Of a stretch of DNA of 64,000 nucleotides, positions 49,064 to 57,380 are shown piece by piece. Made by a program: the position numbers and the translations under genes. How positions within the stretch are numbered: position 1 is the stretch's first letter; each line of letters opens with the position of its first letter. The notes under the pieces are model-generated. The model was not told the origin of the DNA, did not search any database, and worked only from the letters and a program-made list of their open reading frames with translations. The stretch lies in contig NZ_JAJAUY010000009.1 in the NCBI RefSeq assembly GCF_020532625.1, positions 1-64,000 on the forward strand, in the 5' to 3' direction. Origin of the DNA: Streptomyces antimicrobicus (GTDB taxonomy: Bacteria > Actinomycetota > Actinomycetes > Streptomycetales > Streptomycetaceae).

Positions 49064-50032
49064 GTGATCTCGTCTGTCGGCACCACCGCTCCGGCGCCCG
49101 CCCGCCCCGTCCTGACCCGCCCGGTCGCCCGCGAGTACGTCCACAAGGCGGCCCACAGCGAGGTCCTCCTGACCGGCTGGCGGGCCGTCGGCCAGGACCT
49201 CTTCGTCGTCACCGCCCAATGGCCGCGCGACCACGCCTTCTACGCGACCGTCGACGGGCAGCACGATCCGCTGCTCCTCGCCGAGACCGTCCGCCAGGCG
49301 ATCCCGCTGCTCAGCCACGCCGCGTACGGGGCGCCTTTCGGCCACCGGCAGATCTGGGACCGCTTCGTCCACGCCGTGGACCCGGCCGTCCTGGCCGTCG
49401 GCGACGCCCCGACGGAGCTCGAACTGCACATCTCCTGCACGGACGTCAGCCGTCGCGGGCACCGCCTCGCGGGCCTGACGATGAACGTCGGATTCGTGCG
49501 CGAGGGCCGGCTGCTCGGCGGCGCCGAGGCGGTCTTCACCAACCAGTCGCCCGCCGTCCACGAGCGGCTGCGCCCCGGCTACGCCGACCTGGACGAGCTG
49601 CACACGGCGGTGCTGCCGCCGGCCCCGCCGGTCGTCGCGCACCTGGTGGGCCGGGACCGCGCCCGCGACGTGGTGCTCGCCGCGAGCGACCGCCCCCACC
49701 GCTTCCAGCTGCGCGCCGACCTCTCGCACCCCACGCTGTTCGACCACCCGGTCGACCACGCGCCGGGCATGCTGCTGCTGGAGGCCGCCCGCCAGGCCAC
49801 GCACGCCGCCGCGCACCCCGCCACGGCCCGGATCCTCGGCATGGACGCCGAGTTCCTCCGCTACGTCGAACTCGACGCGCCCTGCTGGATCGAGACCAGC
49901 GTGACCCCGCGGGCCTGGGACCCCTCCGACCGCCTCCAGGTCCACGTCACGGCCCGCCAGAACGACCGGACCGTCTTCACGGCCACCACCACGGCGGCCA
50001 CCAGCGCCACAGAACTGCGCTGCGTCTCCTGA
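49064..50032 (+). CDS. afsA-like: AfsA/ScbA-type gamma-butyrolactone (or butenolide) synthase
   Basis: A 322-residue AfsA-family protein with two hot-dog repeats: residues about 20-150 (EYVHKAAHSEVLLTGWR) and 190-310 (FDHPVDHAPGMLLLEAARQATHAA). It joins a beta-ketoacyl-ACP to dihydroxyacetone phosphate, making the precursor of hormone-like butyrolactones. Start GTG 49064 is eight bases after GGGGGG. No receptor gene (TetR-type) is in the window; it may be beyond an edge. With the epimerase it forms a divergent signalling pair in the middle of region B, so the cluster is likely switched on by cell density. Confidence 0.93.
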   Translation: MISSVGTTAPAPARPVLTRPVAREYVHKAAHSEVLLTGWRAVGQDLFVVTAQWPRDHAFYATVDGQHDPLLLAETVRQAIPLLSHAAYGAPFGHRQIWDRFVHAVDPAVLAVGDAPTELELHISCTDVSRRGHRLAGLTMNVGFVREGRLLGGAEAVFTNQSPAVHERLRPGYADLDELHTAVLPPAPPVVAHLVGRDRARDVVLAASDRPHRFQLRADLSHPTLFDHPVDHAPGMLLLEAARQATHAAAHPATARILGMDAEFLRYVELDAPCWIETSVTPRAWDPSDRLQVHVTARQNDRTVFTATTTAATSATELRCVS

Positions 50033-50104
50033 ACGTCCTCATCTGCCCGGATCGATCAGGAACGGAGAAGCGCGGGGCCGGGAACCGCCCCTAGCCTGCT
50101 CCCC

Positions 50105-50515
50105 ATGGACATCACCATTCACACGACGTTCCTCCCGCACGACGACCCGGACGCGTCCCTCGCCTTCTACCGCGACGTCCTCGGCTTCGAGGTCCGCAGC
50201 GACGTCGGGCAGGGCAGGATGCGCTGGATCACGGTCGGCCCGGCCGGTCAGCCGGGCACGTCGATCCTCCTGGCGCCGCCCGCCACCGATCCGGGCGTCA
50301 CCGAGGACGAGCGCCGCACGATCACCGAGATGATGGCCAAGGGCACCTACGGCTGGATCCTGCTGGCCACCCCGGACCTCGACGCCACGTTCGAGAAGGT
50401 GCAGGCCGGTGACACCGAGGTCGTCCAGGAGCCGACCGAGCAGCCGTACGGCGTCCGCGACTGCGCCTTCCGCGACCCCGCGGGCAACCTGGTCCGCATC
50501 CAGGAAGTGCGCTGA
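50105..50515 (+). CDS. VOC-family (glyoxalase/bleomycin-resistance) protein
   Basis: A 136-residue single VOC domain: TTFLPHDDPDASLAFYRDVLGFEV, then GYGVRDCAFRDPAGNLVRIQE with the metal-type Glu at the end. Members bind or degrade small ligands; many Streptomyces copies are of unknown role. It is followed after 29 bp by an AraC regulator on the same strand, and probably co-regulated with it. It is likely not part of the pathway. Confidence 0.88.
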   Translation: MDITIHTTFLPHDDPDASLAFYRDVLGFEVRSDVGQGRMRWITVGPAGQPGTSILLAPPATDPGVTEDERRTITEMMAKGTYGWILLATPDLDATFEKVQAGDTEVVQEPTEQPYGVRDCAFRDPAGNLVRIQEVR

Positions 50516-50544
50516 CCCGCGCGGGCGGGGAAGGGGAGGGTCCC

Positions 50545-51066
50545 ATGTGCAAGCCCGAGTGGCGGCGCGCCCGCGTCCAGGCGCAGCGGCTCGCCGATCT
50601 CGCGCGGCTGCGCCGCGTCCGCGACCGGATCGACCGGGAATACGCGCAGCCGCTGAACGTGGAGGCGCTCGCCCGCGACGTCAACATGTCCGCCGGGCAC
50701 CTCAGTCGGCAGTTCCGGGCCGCCTACGGCGAGTCGCCGTACGCGTACCTGATGACGCGCCGCATCGAACGGGCGACGGCGCTGCTGCGGCGGGGCGACC
50801 TCAGCGTCACCGAGGTCTGCTTCGCGGTCGGCTGCGCCTCCCTCGGCACGTTCACCACCCGCTTCACCGAGCTGGTCGGCATGCCGCCCGGGGCCTTCCG
50901 GCGCCAGGCGGCGCAGGCGACGGCCGACCGTGCCGATGCCGCGGGCCCGGACGGCGACGCGGGGCCGGCGATCCACGGGGAGGGCATGCCGGCGTGCGTG
51001 GCGAAGCAGGTCTCCAGACCGGTCAGGAATCGAGAAGCCCCGGCCGGTGCCCGACCCCTAGCGTGA
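50545..51066 (+). CDS. AraC-family regulator, short form
   Basis: A 173-residue regulator with only the DNA-binding part of AraC: residues about 25-120 hold two helix-turn-helix motifs (NVEALARDVNMSAGHLSRQFRAAYG and VTEVCFAVGCASLGTFTTRFTELVG). The remaining 50 residues are Ala/Pro-rich. No sensor domain is present, so it may act on abundance alone. It lies between two VOC genes, which it probably controls. Confidence 0.88.
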   Translation: MCKPEWRRARVQAQRLADLARLRRVRDRIDREYAQPLNVEALARDVNMSAGHLSRQFRAAYGESPYAYLMTRRIERATALLRRGDLSVTEVCFAVGCASLGTFTTRFTELVGMPPGAFRRQAAQATADRADAAGPDGDAGPAIHGEGMPACVAKQVSRPVRNREAPAGARPLA

Positions 51067-51071
51067 GGGGC

Positions 51072-51734
51072 ATGGCAACCACCACTTCCTCCGCAGCCAC
51101 CACGTCCCTCGCGTCCGTCACCCTCGAGGTGGCCGACCCCGAAGCCGCCCGCCGCTTCTACCGCGCCTTCGGCGTGGAGCCGTACGTCCGGCTGCGGCGG
51201 TCCGAGGCGGGTTCCACCGGGTTCCGGGGCTTCACCCTGGGGCTCACGGTGTCCGGGCCGGCCACCGTCGACGGCTTCCTCGGGGCCGCCGTGGCCGCCG
51301 GCGCCACGGTCCTCAAGCCCGCCGCGAAGTCGCTGTGGGGCTACGGCGGCGTCGTCCAGGCGCCCGACGGGACGATCTGGAAGATCGCGACCTCGGCGAA
51401 GAAGGACACCGGCCCCGACACCCGCGAGATCGACGAGGTCGTCCTGCTGCTCGGCGTCGAGGCCGTGAAGGCCACCAAGCAGTTCTACGTCGAACGGGGC
51501 CTGACCGTGGCCAAGAGCTTCGGCAGCAAGTACGTCGAGTTCGCCCCCGGCCGGTCCGGCAGCCCCGTCAAGCTGGCGCTGTACAAGCGGCGTGCCCTGG
51601 CCAAGGACCTCGGCGTCCCCGCCGACGGCTCGGGCTCGCACCGCATCGTCCTCGGCGGCGCCCCCGACTCCTTCACCGACCCGGACGGCTTCGCCTGGGA
51701 GCCCGCCGCGCCGCTCGCCCCCCTCCCGTCCTGA
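51072..51734 (+). CDS. Tandem-VOC protein
   Basis: A 220-residue protein with two VOC modules: residues 12-105 (SLASVTLEVADPEAARRFYRAFGVEP, VVQAPDGTIWKI) and 118-215 (EIDEVVLLLGVEAVKATKQFYVERGL, SFTDPDGFAWEP). The metal ligands of glyoxalase I are not conserved. It starts five bases after the AraC gene. Function unknown, probably ligand binding. Confidence 0.85.
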   Translation: MATTTSSAATTSLASVTLEVADPEAARRFYRAFGVEPYVRLRRSEAGSTGFRGFTLGLTVSGPATVDGFLGAAVAAGATVLKPAAKSLWGYGGVVQAPDGTIWKIATSAKKDTGPDTREIDEVVLLLGVEAVKATKQFYVERGLTVAKSFGSKYVEFAPGRSGSPVKLALYKRRALAKDLGVPADGSGSHRIVLGGAPDSFTDPDGFAWEPAAPLAPLPS

Positions 51735-51761
51735 CCGCTGACCGCCGACCAGGAGAAGACC

Positions 51762-52196
51762 ATGAAGTTCCGGTCCTACGTCGAGCCGCCCGAGCCCATG
51801 CGGGGCCTGGAAGTTCCCCCCGAGGTGGTGGCGGCGCTCGGAGGGGGCCCGCGGCCGCCGGTGACGATCACCCTCAACGGGCACTCCTGGAAGAGCCGGG
51901 TCGCCCTCCTGCGCGGCCGCCACCTGCTCGGCCTCAGCCATGCCCACCGGCGGGCCGCGGGAGTGGCGGTCGGCGACGAGGTCGAGGTCGCAGTCGAGCT
52001 CGACACCGAGCCGCGCGTCGTCGTCGAACCCGCGGACCTCGCCGAGGCCCTGGACGCGGACCCGGTCGCCCGCGCCGCCTACGACGACCTCGCGTACAGC
52101 CGCAAGCGCGAGCACGTGCGCGCCGTGGAGAGCGCGAAGAAGCCCGAGACGCGCCGCCGACGCATCGAGAAGACCGTCGCCACCCTGCGGGGCTGA
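51762..52196 (+). CDS. YdeI/OmpD-associated (DUF1905-type) protein
   Basis: A 144-residue protein: the N-terminal half has a DUF1905-like beta pattern (VTITLNGHSWKSRVALLRGRHLLGLS, VGDEVEVAVELDTEPR), the C-terminal half a YdeI-type helical segment (LAEALDADPVARAAYDDLAYSRKREHVRAVESAKKPETRRRRIEKTV). Function unknown. Last gene of the VOC-AraC-VOC run; the stop overlaps a short GCGGGG/CCCCGC hairpin at 52187-52202 that may terminate it. Confidence 0.85.
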   Translation: MKFRSYVEPPEPMRGLEVPPEVVAALGGGPRPPVTITLNGHSWKSRVALLRGRHLLGLSHAHRRAAGVAVGDEVEVAVELDTEPRVVVEPADLAEALDADPVARAAYDDLAYSRKREHVRAVESAKKPETRRRRIEKTVATLRG

Positions 52197-52264
52197 CCCC
52201 GCGGAGCGGCCCCGCACGGCAGGACGAACCCACCCCGACCCGCGCCCGTCCGGCCCGCGAGGGC

Positions 52265-53170
52265 CTAGCCCGCGCCGGCGCGGCCGCGTCCGGGGTGCAG
52301 CCCCGACAGCTTGTCGGGGTTGATCTGGAAGCGCAGGTGCTGGACCAGCCCGTCCTCGGTCAGGTCGAAGGTGACCGCCCCCACCGGCACCCCGGCCACA
52401 CTGAACAGCACGCCCTCCTCGCCGTTGATCGGCGCCGGTTCCATGGCCACGCCCCGCAGTTCCGGCTTGGCCAGCACCCCCATCAGCCAGCGCGCCACGT
52501 GGTCCGTGCCGTACAGCGGCCGGCGGGCGGCCCTGACCTTGCCACCGCCGTCGGACCAGGCGATCACGTCGGGGGCCAGCAGCTCCATCACGGCCGCCAG
52601 GTCCCCGCCGGCGCAGGCCGCCAGGAACCGCTCGGTCACCTCGTGCCGCCGCCCGGCGTCGGTGTCGAACCGCGGCCGCCGGGCCTGCACGTGCGCACGG
52701 GCCCGGTGCGCGGTCTGCCGTACGGTCGCCTCCCCGCGGTCGAGGACCCCGGCGATCTCGGCGTACGCGTACCCGAACACCTCGCGCAGCACGAACACCG
52801 CCCGCTCCAGCGGGCTCAGCGTCTCCAGCACCACCAGCAGCGCGGTCGACACGCTGTCCGCCACCTCCGCCCCCTCCGCGACGTCGGGCGCGGTGAGCAG
52901 CGGCTCGGGCAGCCACGGCCCGACGTACGCCTCGCGGGTGGCGCGGGCCGAGGTCAGCCGGTTCAGCGACAGGTTGGTGACCGTCCGCACCAGGTACGCG
53001 CGCGGGTTGGCCACCGCCGCCCGGTCGGCCTTGTCCCAGCTGAGCCAGGCGTCCTGGAGCACGTCCTCGGCGTCGGCGACACTGCCGAGCATCCGGTAGG
53101 CGGTGCCGAACAGCAGCCGCCGGTGCGCGGTGAAGACTTCGAGGGCGTCGCTCTGCGGTTCCTCGCTCAT
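52265..53170 (-). CDS. ECF sigma factor of the ECF41 (SigJ) type
   Basis: A 301-residue sigma factor: region 2 at residues about 15-80 (FGTAYRMLGSVADAEDVLQDAWLSW), region 4 about 120-170 (LSPLERAVFVLREVFGYAYAEIAGVLDRGEATVRQTAHRAR) and a C-terminal SnoaL-like domain of 130 residues ending in NPDKLSGL, the NPDKL motif of ECF41. The extra domain acts as a built-in regulator. Its own promoter is visible upstream. No carboxymuconolactone/oxidoreductase partner gene is adjacent. Confidence 0.93.
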   Translation of the reverse strand: MSEEPQSDALEVFTAHRRLLFGTAYRMLGSVADAEDVLQDAWLSWDKADRAAVANPRAYLVRTVTNLSLNRLTSARATREAYVGPWLPEPLLTAPDVAEGAEVADSVSTALLVVLETLSPLERAVFVLREVFGYAYAEIAGVLDRGEATVRQTAHRARAHVQARRPRFDTDAGRRHEVTERFLAACAGGDLAAVMELLAPDVIAWSDGGGKVRAARRPLYGTDHVARWLMGVLAKPELRGVAMEPAPINGEEGVLFSVAGVPVGAVTFDLTEDGLVQHLRFQINPDKLSGLHPGRGRAGAG

Positions 53171-53205
53171 GACGTCACATTCTCCGTCCGCCGTCCTGTC
53201 CATGG

Positions 53206-53232
53206 GACAGCGGCCCCGCGGCAGACGTGACA
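53206..53232 (-). promoter_or_regulatory. ECF41-type promoter upstream of the sigma gene
   Basis: Minus strand: TGTCACG (53232-53226), 16 bp, TGTC (53209-53206), against the ECF41 consensus TGTCACA-N16-CGTC. Suggests autoregulation. The dyad CTGTCC-ATG-GGACAG at 53196-53210 overlaps the minus-10 element. Confidence 0.6.
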
Positions 53233-53243
53233 CGCGCGGGGGA

Positions 53244-54515
53244 TCAGCGCGCGGCGGTCGCCGCCACGAACAGCTCCGTCCGCACCCGCACCGCCACCGG
53301 CCCCTGCGCGATCGTGCGGGTCAGCTTCGCCCCGATCGGGGTCCGCGTCACCAGCGAGGCCGCCCCCGCCCGCAGGTACGAGGCGACCGGCCCGGCCGAG
53401 GGCCCCAGCATCGCCCGCGCCTGCATCACCTGCATCCGGTGGATCCGCGCCGCGACCGGCGCGCGCTCGGCGGCGTACCGTTCCAGCGGCTGCCCCCGCA
53501 CCAGCAGCGGATGCAGCACCGCCGCGTCCTGGAGGGCCAGGTTGATGCCCTGGGCCCCGATCGGCCCGTGCGTGTGGGCCGCGTCCCCGATCAGGACCAC
53601 CCCCTCGCGCCACCACCGCGTCGCCTGCGCCGCGAACACGTCGAGCAGCGTCAGCTGCGACAGCGACGTCAGCTGGGCCCGCACCAGGTCGGCGAGCTCC
53701 GGCAGGACGGCGGCCAGCTCGTCGCGGATCGCGCCGATGCCCCGGGCGACGGCCCGGCTCCAGCCGCCGTGCGGCAGGGTCCAGCCGATCCGCAGCCGGT
53801 CGGGGTAGGCGTCGTGCACCAGCACCGCGCTGCCGCCCGCCCGGTGCACCCGTACCGCGCCGGTGGCCCGGCCCGGGGCGTCCAGCGCGCACCAGACCAC
53901 GTCCTGCGCGAAGGACTCCGACCGCCCGGCGCCGATCCCGGCCAGCGCCCGGGTGCGGGAGAACCGCCCGTCCGCCCCGACCACCACCGGCGCCCGCACC
54001 GCCACCCGCCCGCCGGCCGGGCCGCGCAGCACCGCCCCGGCGTACGGGCCGCCCGGCCGCCGTTCGGTGAGCTCCACGACGCGGTGCCCCTCCAGGTACG
54101 TGAACCCGGACAGGGCCCGGCAGGCCCCGAGCAGCTCGGCCAGCAGGTGCGGCTGCGGCAGCGCGAGCAGGTGGTCGTACGGGCCGCCCAGGCGCCGGTA
54201 GTCGATGTCGAGCAGCGTCCGGTCGCGCTCGCGCACCTGGAAGCGGTCCAGCACGCACGCCCCGCGTGCCCGGGCCGGTACGAGCACGCCCAGCTCGTCG
54301 AGGATCCGCTGCCCGCCGGGCTGCAGGATCTCCCCGTGGAACTCCCGGCGCAGGCTCACCGACTTCTCCGCCAGCACCACCCGCAGGCCGGAGCGCAGCA
54401 GCATCAGCGTCAGGGCCAGCCCGCCGGGCCCGGCCCCCACCACGCAGACGTCCGCGTCGAGGGCGGGGCGGGTGCGAGGCCGGTCGCCGGCGCCGGGGCC
54501 GGGGCCGTCCGGCAC
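53244..54515 (-). CDS. FAD-dependent monooxygenase
   Basis: A 423-residue class A flavoprotein: VVGAGPGGLALTLMLLRSGL near residue 25, VVVGADGRFSRTRALAG (DG motif) and VVLIGDAAHTHGPIGAQGINLALQDAA. It resembles aromatic hydroxylases and tetracycline-type monooxygenases. GTG 54515 is one base from the ACP stop (TGACGTG), so it is in the minimal-PKS operon and very likely hydroxylates the polyketide. It lacks the thioredoxin-like third domain of the hydroxylase at 42.8 kb. Confidence 0.9.
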   Translation of the reverse strand: MPDGPGPGAGDRPRTRPALDADVCVVGAGPGGLALTLMLLRSGLRVVLAEKSVSLRREFHGEILQPGGQRILDELGVLVPARARGACVLDRFQVRERDRTLLDIDYRRLGGPYDHLLALPQPHLLAELLGACRALSGFTYLEGHRVVELTERRPGGPYAGAVLRGPAGGRVAVRAPVVVGADGRFSRTRALAGIGAGRSESFAQDVVWCALDAPGRATGAVRVHRAGGSAVLVHDAYPDRLRIGWTLPHGGWSRAVARGIGAIRDELAAVLPELADLVRAQLTSLSQLTLLDVFAAQATRWWREGVVLIGDAAHTHGPIGAQGINLALQDAAVLHPLLVRGQPLERYAAERAPVAARIHRMQVMQARAMLGPSAGPVASYLRAGAASLVTRTPIGAKLTRTIAQGPVAVRVRTELFVAATAAR

Positions 54516-54516
54516 G

Positions 54517-54807
54517 TCAGACCCCCGCCCGCGCCGACAGCGCGGCGTTGATCATCTCCAGGTACCGCCGCGGGGTGTCCGCGTCGCCGAGTTCCTCCTC
54601 GTCGAGCTGGACGTCGTAGTCGCGTTCGATCCGGCTGGTGGTCTGGATCAGGGAGATGGAGTCGTAGTTCAGGTACACCCAGTCCTGGTCCAGGACCGCC
54701 GGGTCCGTCATGTCGATGCCCTCGCTGTCGCCGGCGCACTCGCTCAGCAGCCGTGCCAGGTCGGCCAGTTCCAGCGGCCCCCGCGCCCGGTGTTCGCTCT
54801 CGCCCAT
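54517..54807 (-). CDS. Type II polyketide acyl carrier protein
   Basis: A 96-residue ACP with attachment site YLNYDSISLIQTTSRIERDYDVQL, Ser near residue 50. The expected DSL is DSI here, as in some type II PKS carriers. It is 39 bp downstream of the CLF gene, in the canonical KS-CLF-ACP order. It holds the growing poly-beta-ketone. Confidence 0.88.
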   Translation of the reverse strand: MGESEHRARGPLELADLARLLSECAGDSEGIDMTDPAVLDQDWVYLNYDSISLIQTTSRIERDYDVQLDEEELGDADTPRRYLEMINAALSARAGV

Positions 54808-54846
54808 GTCCGTGTCCTCCGTCGTCGTTCGTGGTCCGGCGTGGTC

Positions 54847-56052
54847 TCAGGCCGCCCGTACGACGGCCGCCGCGTTGAAGCCGCCCCGCCCGCGGGCCAG
54901 CACCAGGGCGGTGCGCAGCCGGGCCCGCCGGGGGGCGCCGGTCACCAGGTCCAGCGGGCAGTCGGCGGCCGGCCGTACGGTCCCGGTCGTCGGCGGGATC
55001 ACCTGGTCGCGCAGGGCCAGCAGCGCCGCCGCGAGGTCCAGGGAGGCCCCGCCCGCCGAGAGCCGGCCGGTCATCGTCTTCGGCGCGGTCACCGGCACCC
55101 CGCGCGGCCCGAACAGCCCGGCCAGCGCCTCGGCCTCGGCGCGGTCGGCCGCCCGCTCGCCGGCCGCGTCGGCGAGCACCACGTCGACGTAGGCCGGCCC
55201 GATCCCGGCCTCGGCCAGCGCCTGTTCGGCGGCGGCGCGCAGCCGGGGCGCGGCCGGGTCGGCGTCGAACGTCGAGGCCTGCCCGGCGATCGTCCCGTAC
55301 ACCCGGCGCGCCCCGCGGGCCCGCGCGGACTCGGCGTCCTCCAGCACCAGCAGCGCCCCGCCCTCGCCGACCACGTGGCCGTCGGCCCGCTCGTCGAACG
55401 GCAGGTACGCCGCCGCGGGATCCTCGCTCGTGGTCATCGCCCCGCCCGCCAGGTGCGCCGCCCAGCCCCACGGGCACAGCGCCGACTCCAGGCCGCCGGC
55501 CACCACCAGGCGGGCCCCCTTGCGCAGGTGGCGGCGGGCCTGGGCCACCGCGTCGAGGCCGCCCGCCTGCTCGCTGACCAGCACCCCGCTGGCGCCGCGC
55601 AGGCCGTGCCGGATGGAGATCTGGCCGCTGTTGACGGCGTAGAACCAGGCGAAGGACTGGTACGCGCTGACGTACTGGCTGCCCTGGCTCCACAGCGCCT
55701 GGAGCTCGCGCTGACCGAACTCGAAACCGCCGGAGGAGGCGGCGGTCACCACCCCGGCGCCGTACTCGGGCAGGTCCGCCGGGTCCACCTCGGCGTCGTC
55801 CAGGGCCTCCTTGGCGGCGGCCAGCGACAGCCGCGTCACCCGGTCGGTCTGCGGCAGCAGCCGGGACGGCACATGGTCCTCGTCGACGAAGCCGGGCACC
55901 TCGCCGGCCAGCCGGGACGGGTAGCCGGAGGCGTCGAAGCGGGTCAGCGGGCGGATCCCGCTCTCGCCGCGCAGCACGGCCCGCCACCAGGCGCCGGTGC
56001 CCAGCCCGTTGGGGGCGGCCACCCCGATCCCGGTCACGACGGTCGCGGTCAT
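54847..56052 (-). CDS. Type II PKS chain-length factor (KS-beta)
   Basis: A 401-residue ketosynthase-like protein in which the active Cys is replaced by Gln: VLVSEQAGGLDAV, the CLF mark that makes it a malonyl-ACP decarboxylase and length determinant. It retains the KS fold (VTAPKTMTGRLSAGG). It overlaps KS-alpha by ATGA, giving equal amounts of both halves of the heterodimer. Chain length cannot be called from the sequence by eye. Confidence 0.95.
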   Translation of the reverse strand: MTATVVTGIGVAAPNGLGTGAWWRAVLRGESGIRPLTRFDASGYPSRLAGEVPGFVDEDHVPSRLLPQTDRVTRLSLAAAKEALDDAEVDPADLPEYGAGVVTAASSGGFEFGQRELQALWSQGSQYVSAYQSFAWFYAVNSGQISIRHGLRGASGVLVSEQAGGLDAVAQARRHLRKGARLVVAGGLESALCPWGWAAHLAGGAMTTSEDPAAAYLPFDERADGHVVGEGGALLVLEDAESARARGARRVYGTIAGQASTFDADPAAPRLRAAAEQALAEAGIGPAYVDVVLADAAGERAADRAEAEALAGLFGPRGVPVTAPKTMTGRLSAGGASLDLAAALLALRDQVIPPTTGTVRPAADCPLDLVTGAPRRARLRTALVLARGRGGFNAAAVVRAA

Positions 56053-57380
56053 CGAGCCTCCTCGGCGGTGGGTCCTTCGGCGGGTCCTTCGGCAGGTCCT
56101 TCGGCAGATCGTTCGGCGGGTCCTTCGGCGGGGAACGCGTGCCGCCGCGGCCGGGCCAGCACCATGGCGCTGTGGAAGCCGCCGAAGCCGCTGCCGAGGG
56201 TCAGCACCACGTCGGTCGGGTGCTCCCGCGCGGTCAGCGGCGTGTAGTCGAGGTCGCAGGCCGGGTCCGGCTCGTGCAGATTGGCGGTCGGCGGCACGGT
56301 GTTGTGCTCGATGGCCAGCACCGACGCCACGCTCTCCAGCGCGCCGACGGCTCCCAGCGAGTGCCCGATCATCGACTTGACGGCGCTGACCGGGACCCGG
56401 TACGCGTGCCCGCCGAGGGCCAGTTTCAGCGCCGCGGTCTCGTGGACGTCGTTCTGCTTGGTGCCCGAGCCGTGGGCGTTGACGTGGTCGACGGCCGTCG
56501 GCTCCAGCCCGGCCTCGCGCAGCGCGATCCGGATGGCCTCGCCCATCTCGGCGCCGTCGGTGCGCAGTCCGGTCATGTGGTAGGCGTTGTTGGTCGCGCC
56601 GAACCCGAGGACCTCGGCGTAGGCGTGCGCCCCGCGGCGCCGGGCCCGCTCGTACTCCTCCAGCACGAGGACGGCGGCGCCCTCGGCGAGGACGAAACCG
56701 GCCCGGGTCCGGTCGAAGGGCCGGGAGGCGGTGCCGGGGGTGTCGTTGTGCCGGGACGTGGCCTTGACGGCGTCGAAGCAGGCCGCGGTGATCGGGCTCA
56801 GCGGCGCCTCGCCGGCCCCGGCCAGCATCACCTCGGCGCTGCCCTCGCGGATCAGCTCCACGGCGTGCCCGACGGCGTCCATCCCGGCGGTGCACCCGGT
56901 GGACACCACCGACACCGGCCCCTCGGCACCGGCGCTGCGGGCGACCTCGGCGGCCACGGCGGCGGGCGTGAACCAGTCGCACAGCCGGCCGGCGGGCCCC
57001 CGGTCGACCAGCCACCGGCCGCCGCCCCCGCTGAGCCTGCGGTACTCGGCGTCCATCGCCGAGGCCGAGCCCAGCGCGGTCCCCAGGCACACCCCGGCCC
57101 GCGGGCCGGGCAGCCGCGCCAACCCGGCATCGGCCAGGGCCTCGGTGGCGCACGCCAGCGCGAACTGCGTGACCCGGTCCAGCTCCACCGGCACCCCGCA
57201 GGCGACGGGATCGAAGTCCACCTCGCCGGCCACCCGGGAGCGGAAGCCGACGGCGTCGAAGCGGGTGACCGCGCGGGTCGCCGTACGCCCGGAGGTCAGC
57301 AGCGCCCAGAACTCCTTGACCCCGACGCCGCCGGGCGCGACCACGCCGAGGCCCGTGACCACGACCCGCCGCGGGCTCAC
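56049..57380 (-). CDS. Type II PKS ketosynthase alpha
   Basis: A 443-residue KS-alpha with Cys in VVSTGCTAGMDAVGHA, His in HVNAHGSGTKQND and His in VKSMIGHSLGAVGA: complete catalytic set. The C-terminal 25 residues are a Glu-Gly-Pro-Ala repeat (EGPAEGPAEGP), unusual for the family. Start GTG 57380 overlaps the thioesterase stop by GTGA. It condenses malonyl units on the ACP together with CLF. The order thioesterase, KS-alpha, CLF, ACP, monooxygenase is one operon. Confidence 0.96.
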   Translation of the reverse strand: MSPRRVVVTGLGVVAPGGVGVKEFWALLTSGRTATRAVTRFDAVGFRSRVAGEVDFDPVACGVPVELDRVTQFALACATEALADAGLARLPGPRAGVCLGTALGSASAMDAEYRRLSGGGGRWLVDRGPAGRLCDWFTPAAVAAEVARSAGAEGPVSVVSTGCTAGMDAVGHAVELIREGSAEVMLAGAGEAPLSPITAACFDAVKATSRHNDTPGTASRPFDRTRAGFVLAEGAAVLVLEEYERARRRGAHAYAEVLGFGATNNAYHMTGLRTDGAEMGEAIRIALREAGLEPTAVDHVNAHGSGTKQNDVHETAALKLALGGHAYRVPVSAVKSMIGHSLGAVGALESVASVLAIEHNTVPPTANLHEPDPACDLDYTPLTAREHPTDVVLTLGSGFGGFHSAMVLARPRRHAFPAEGPAERSAEGPAEGPAEGPTAEEAR

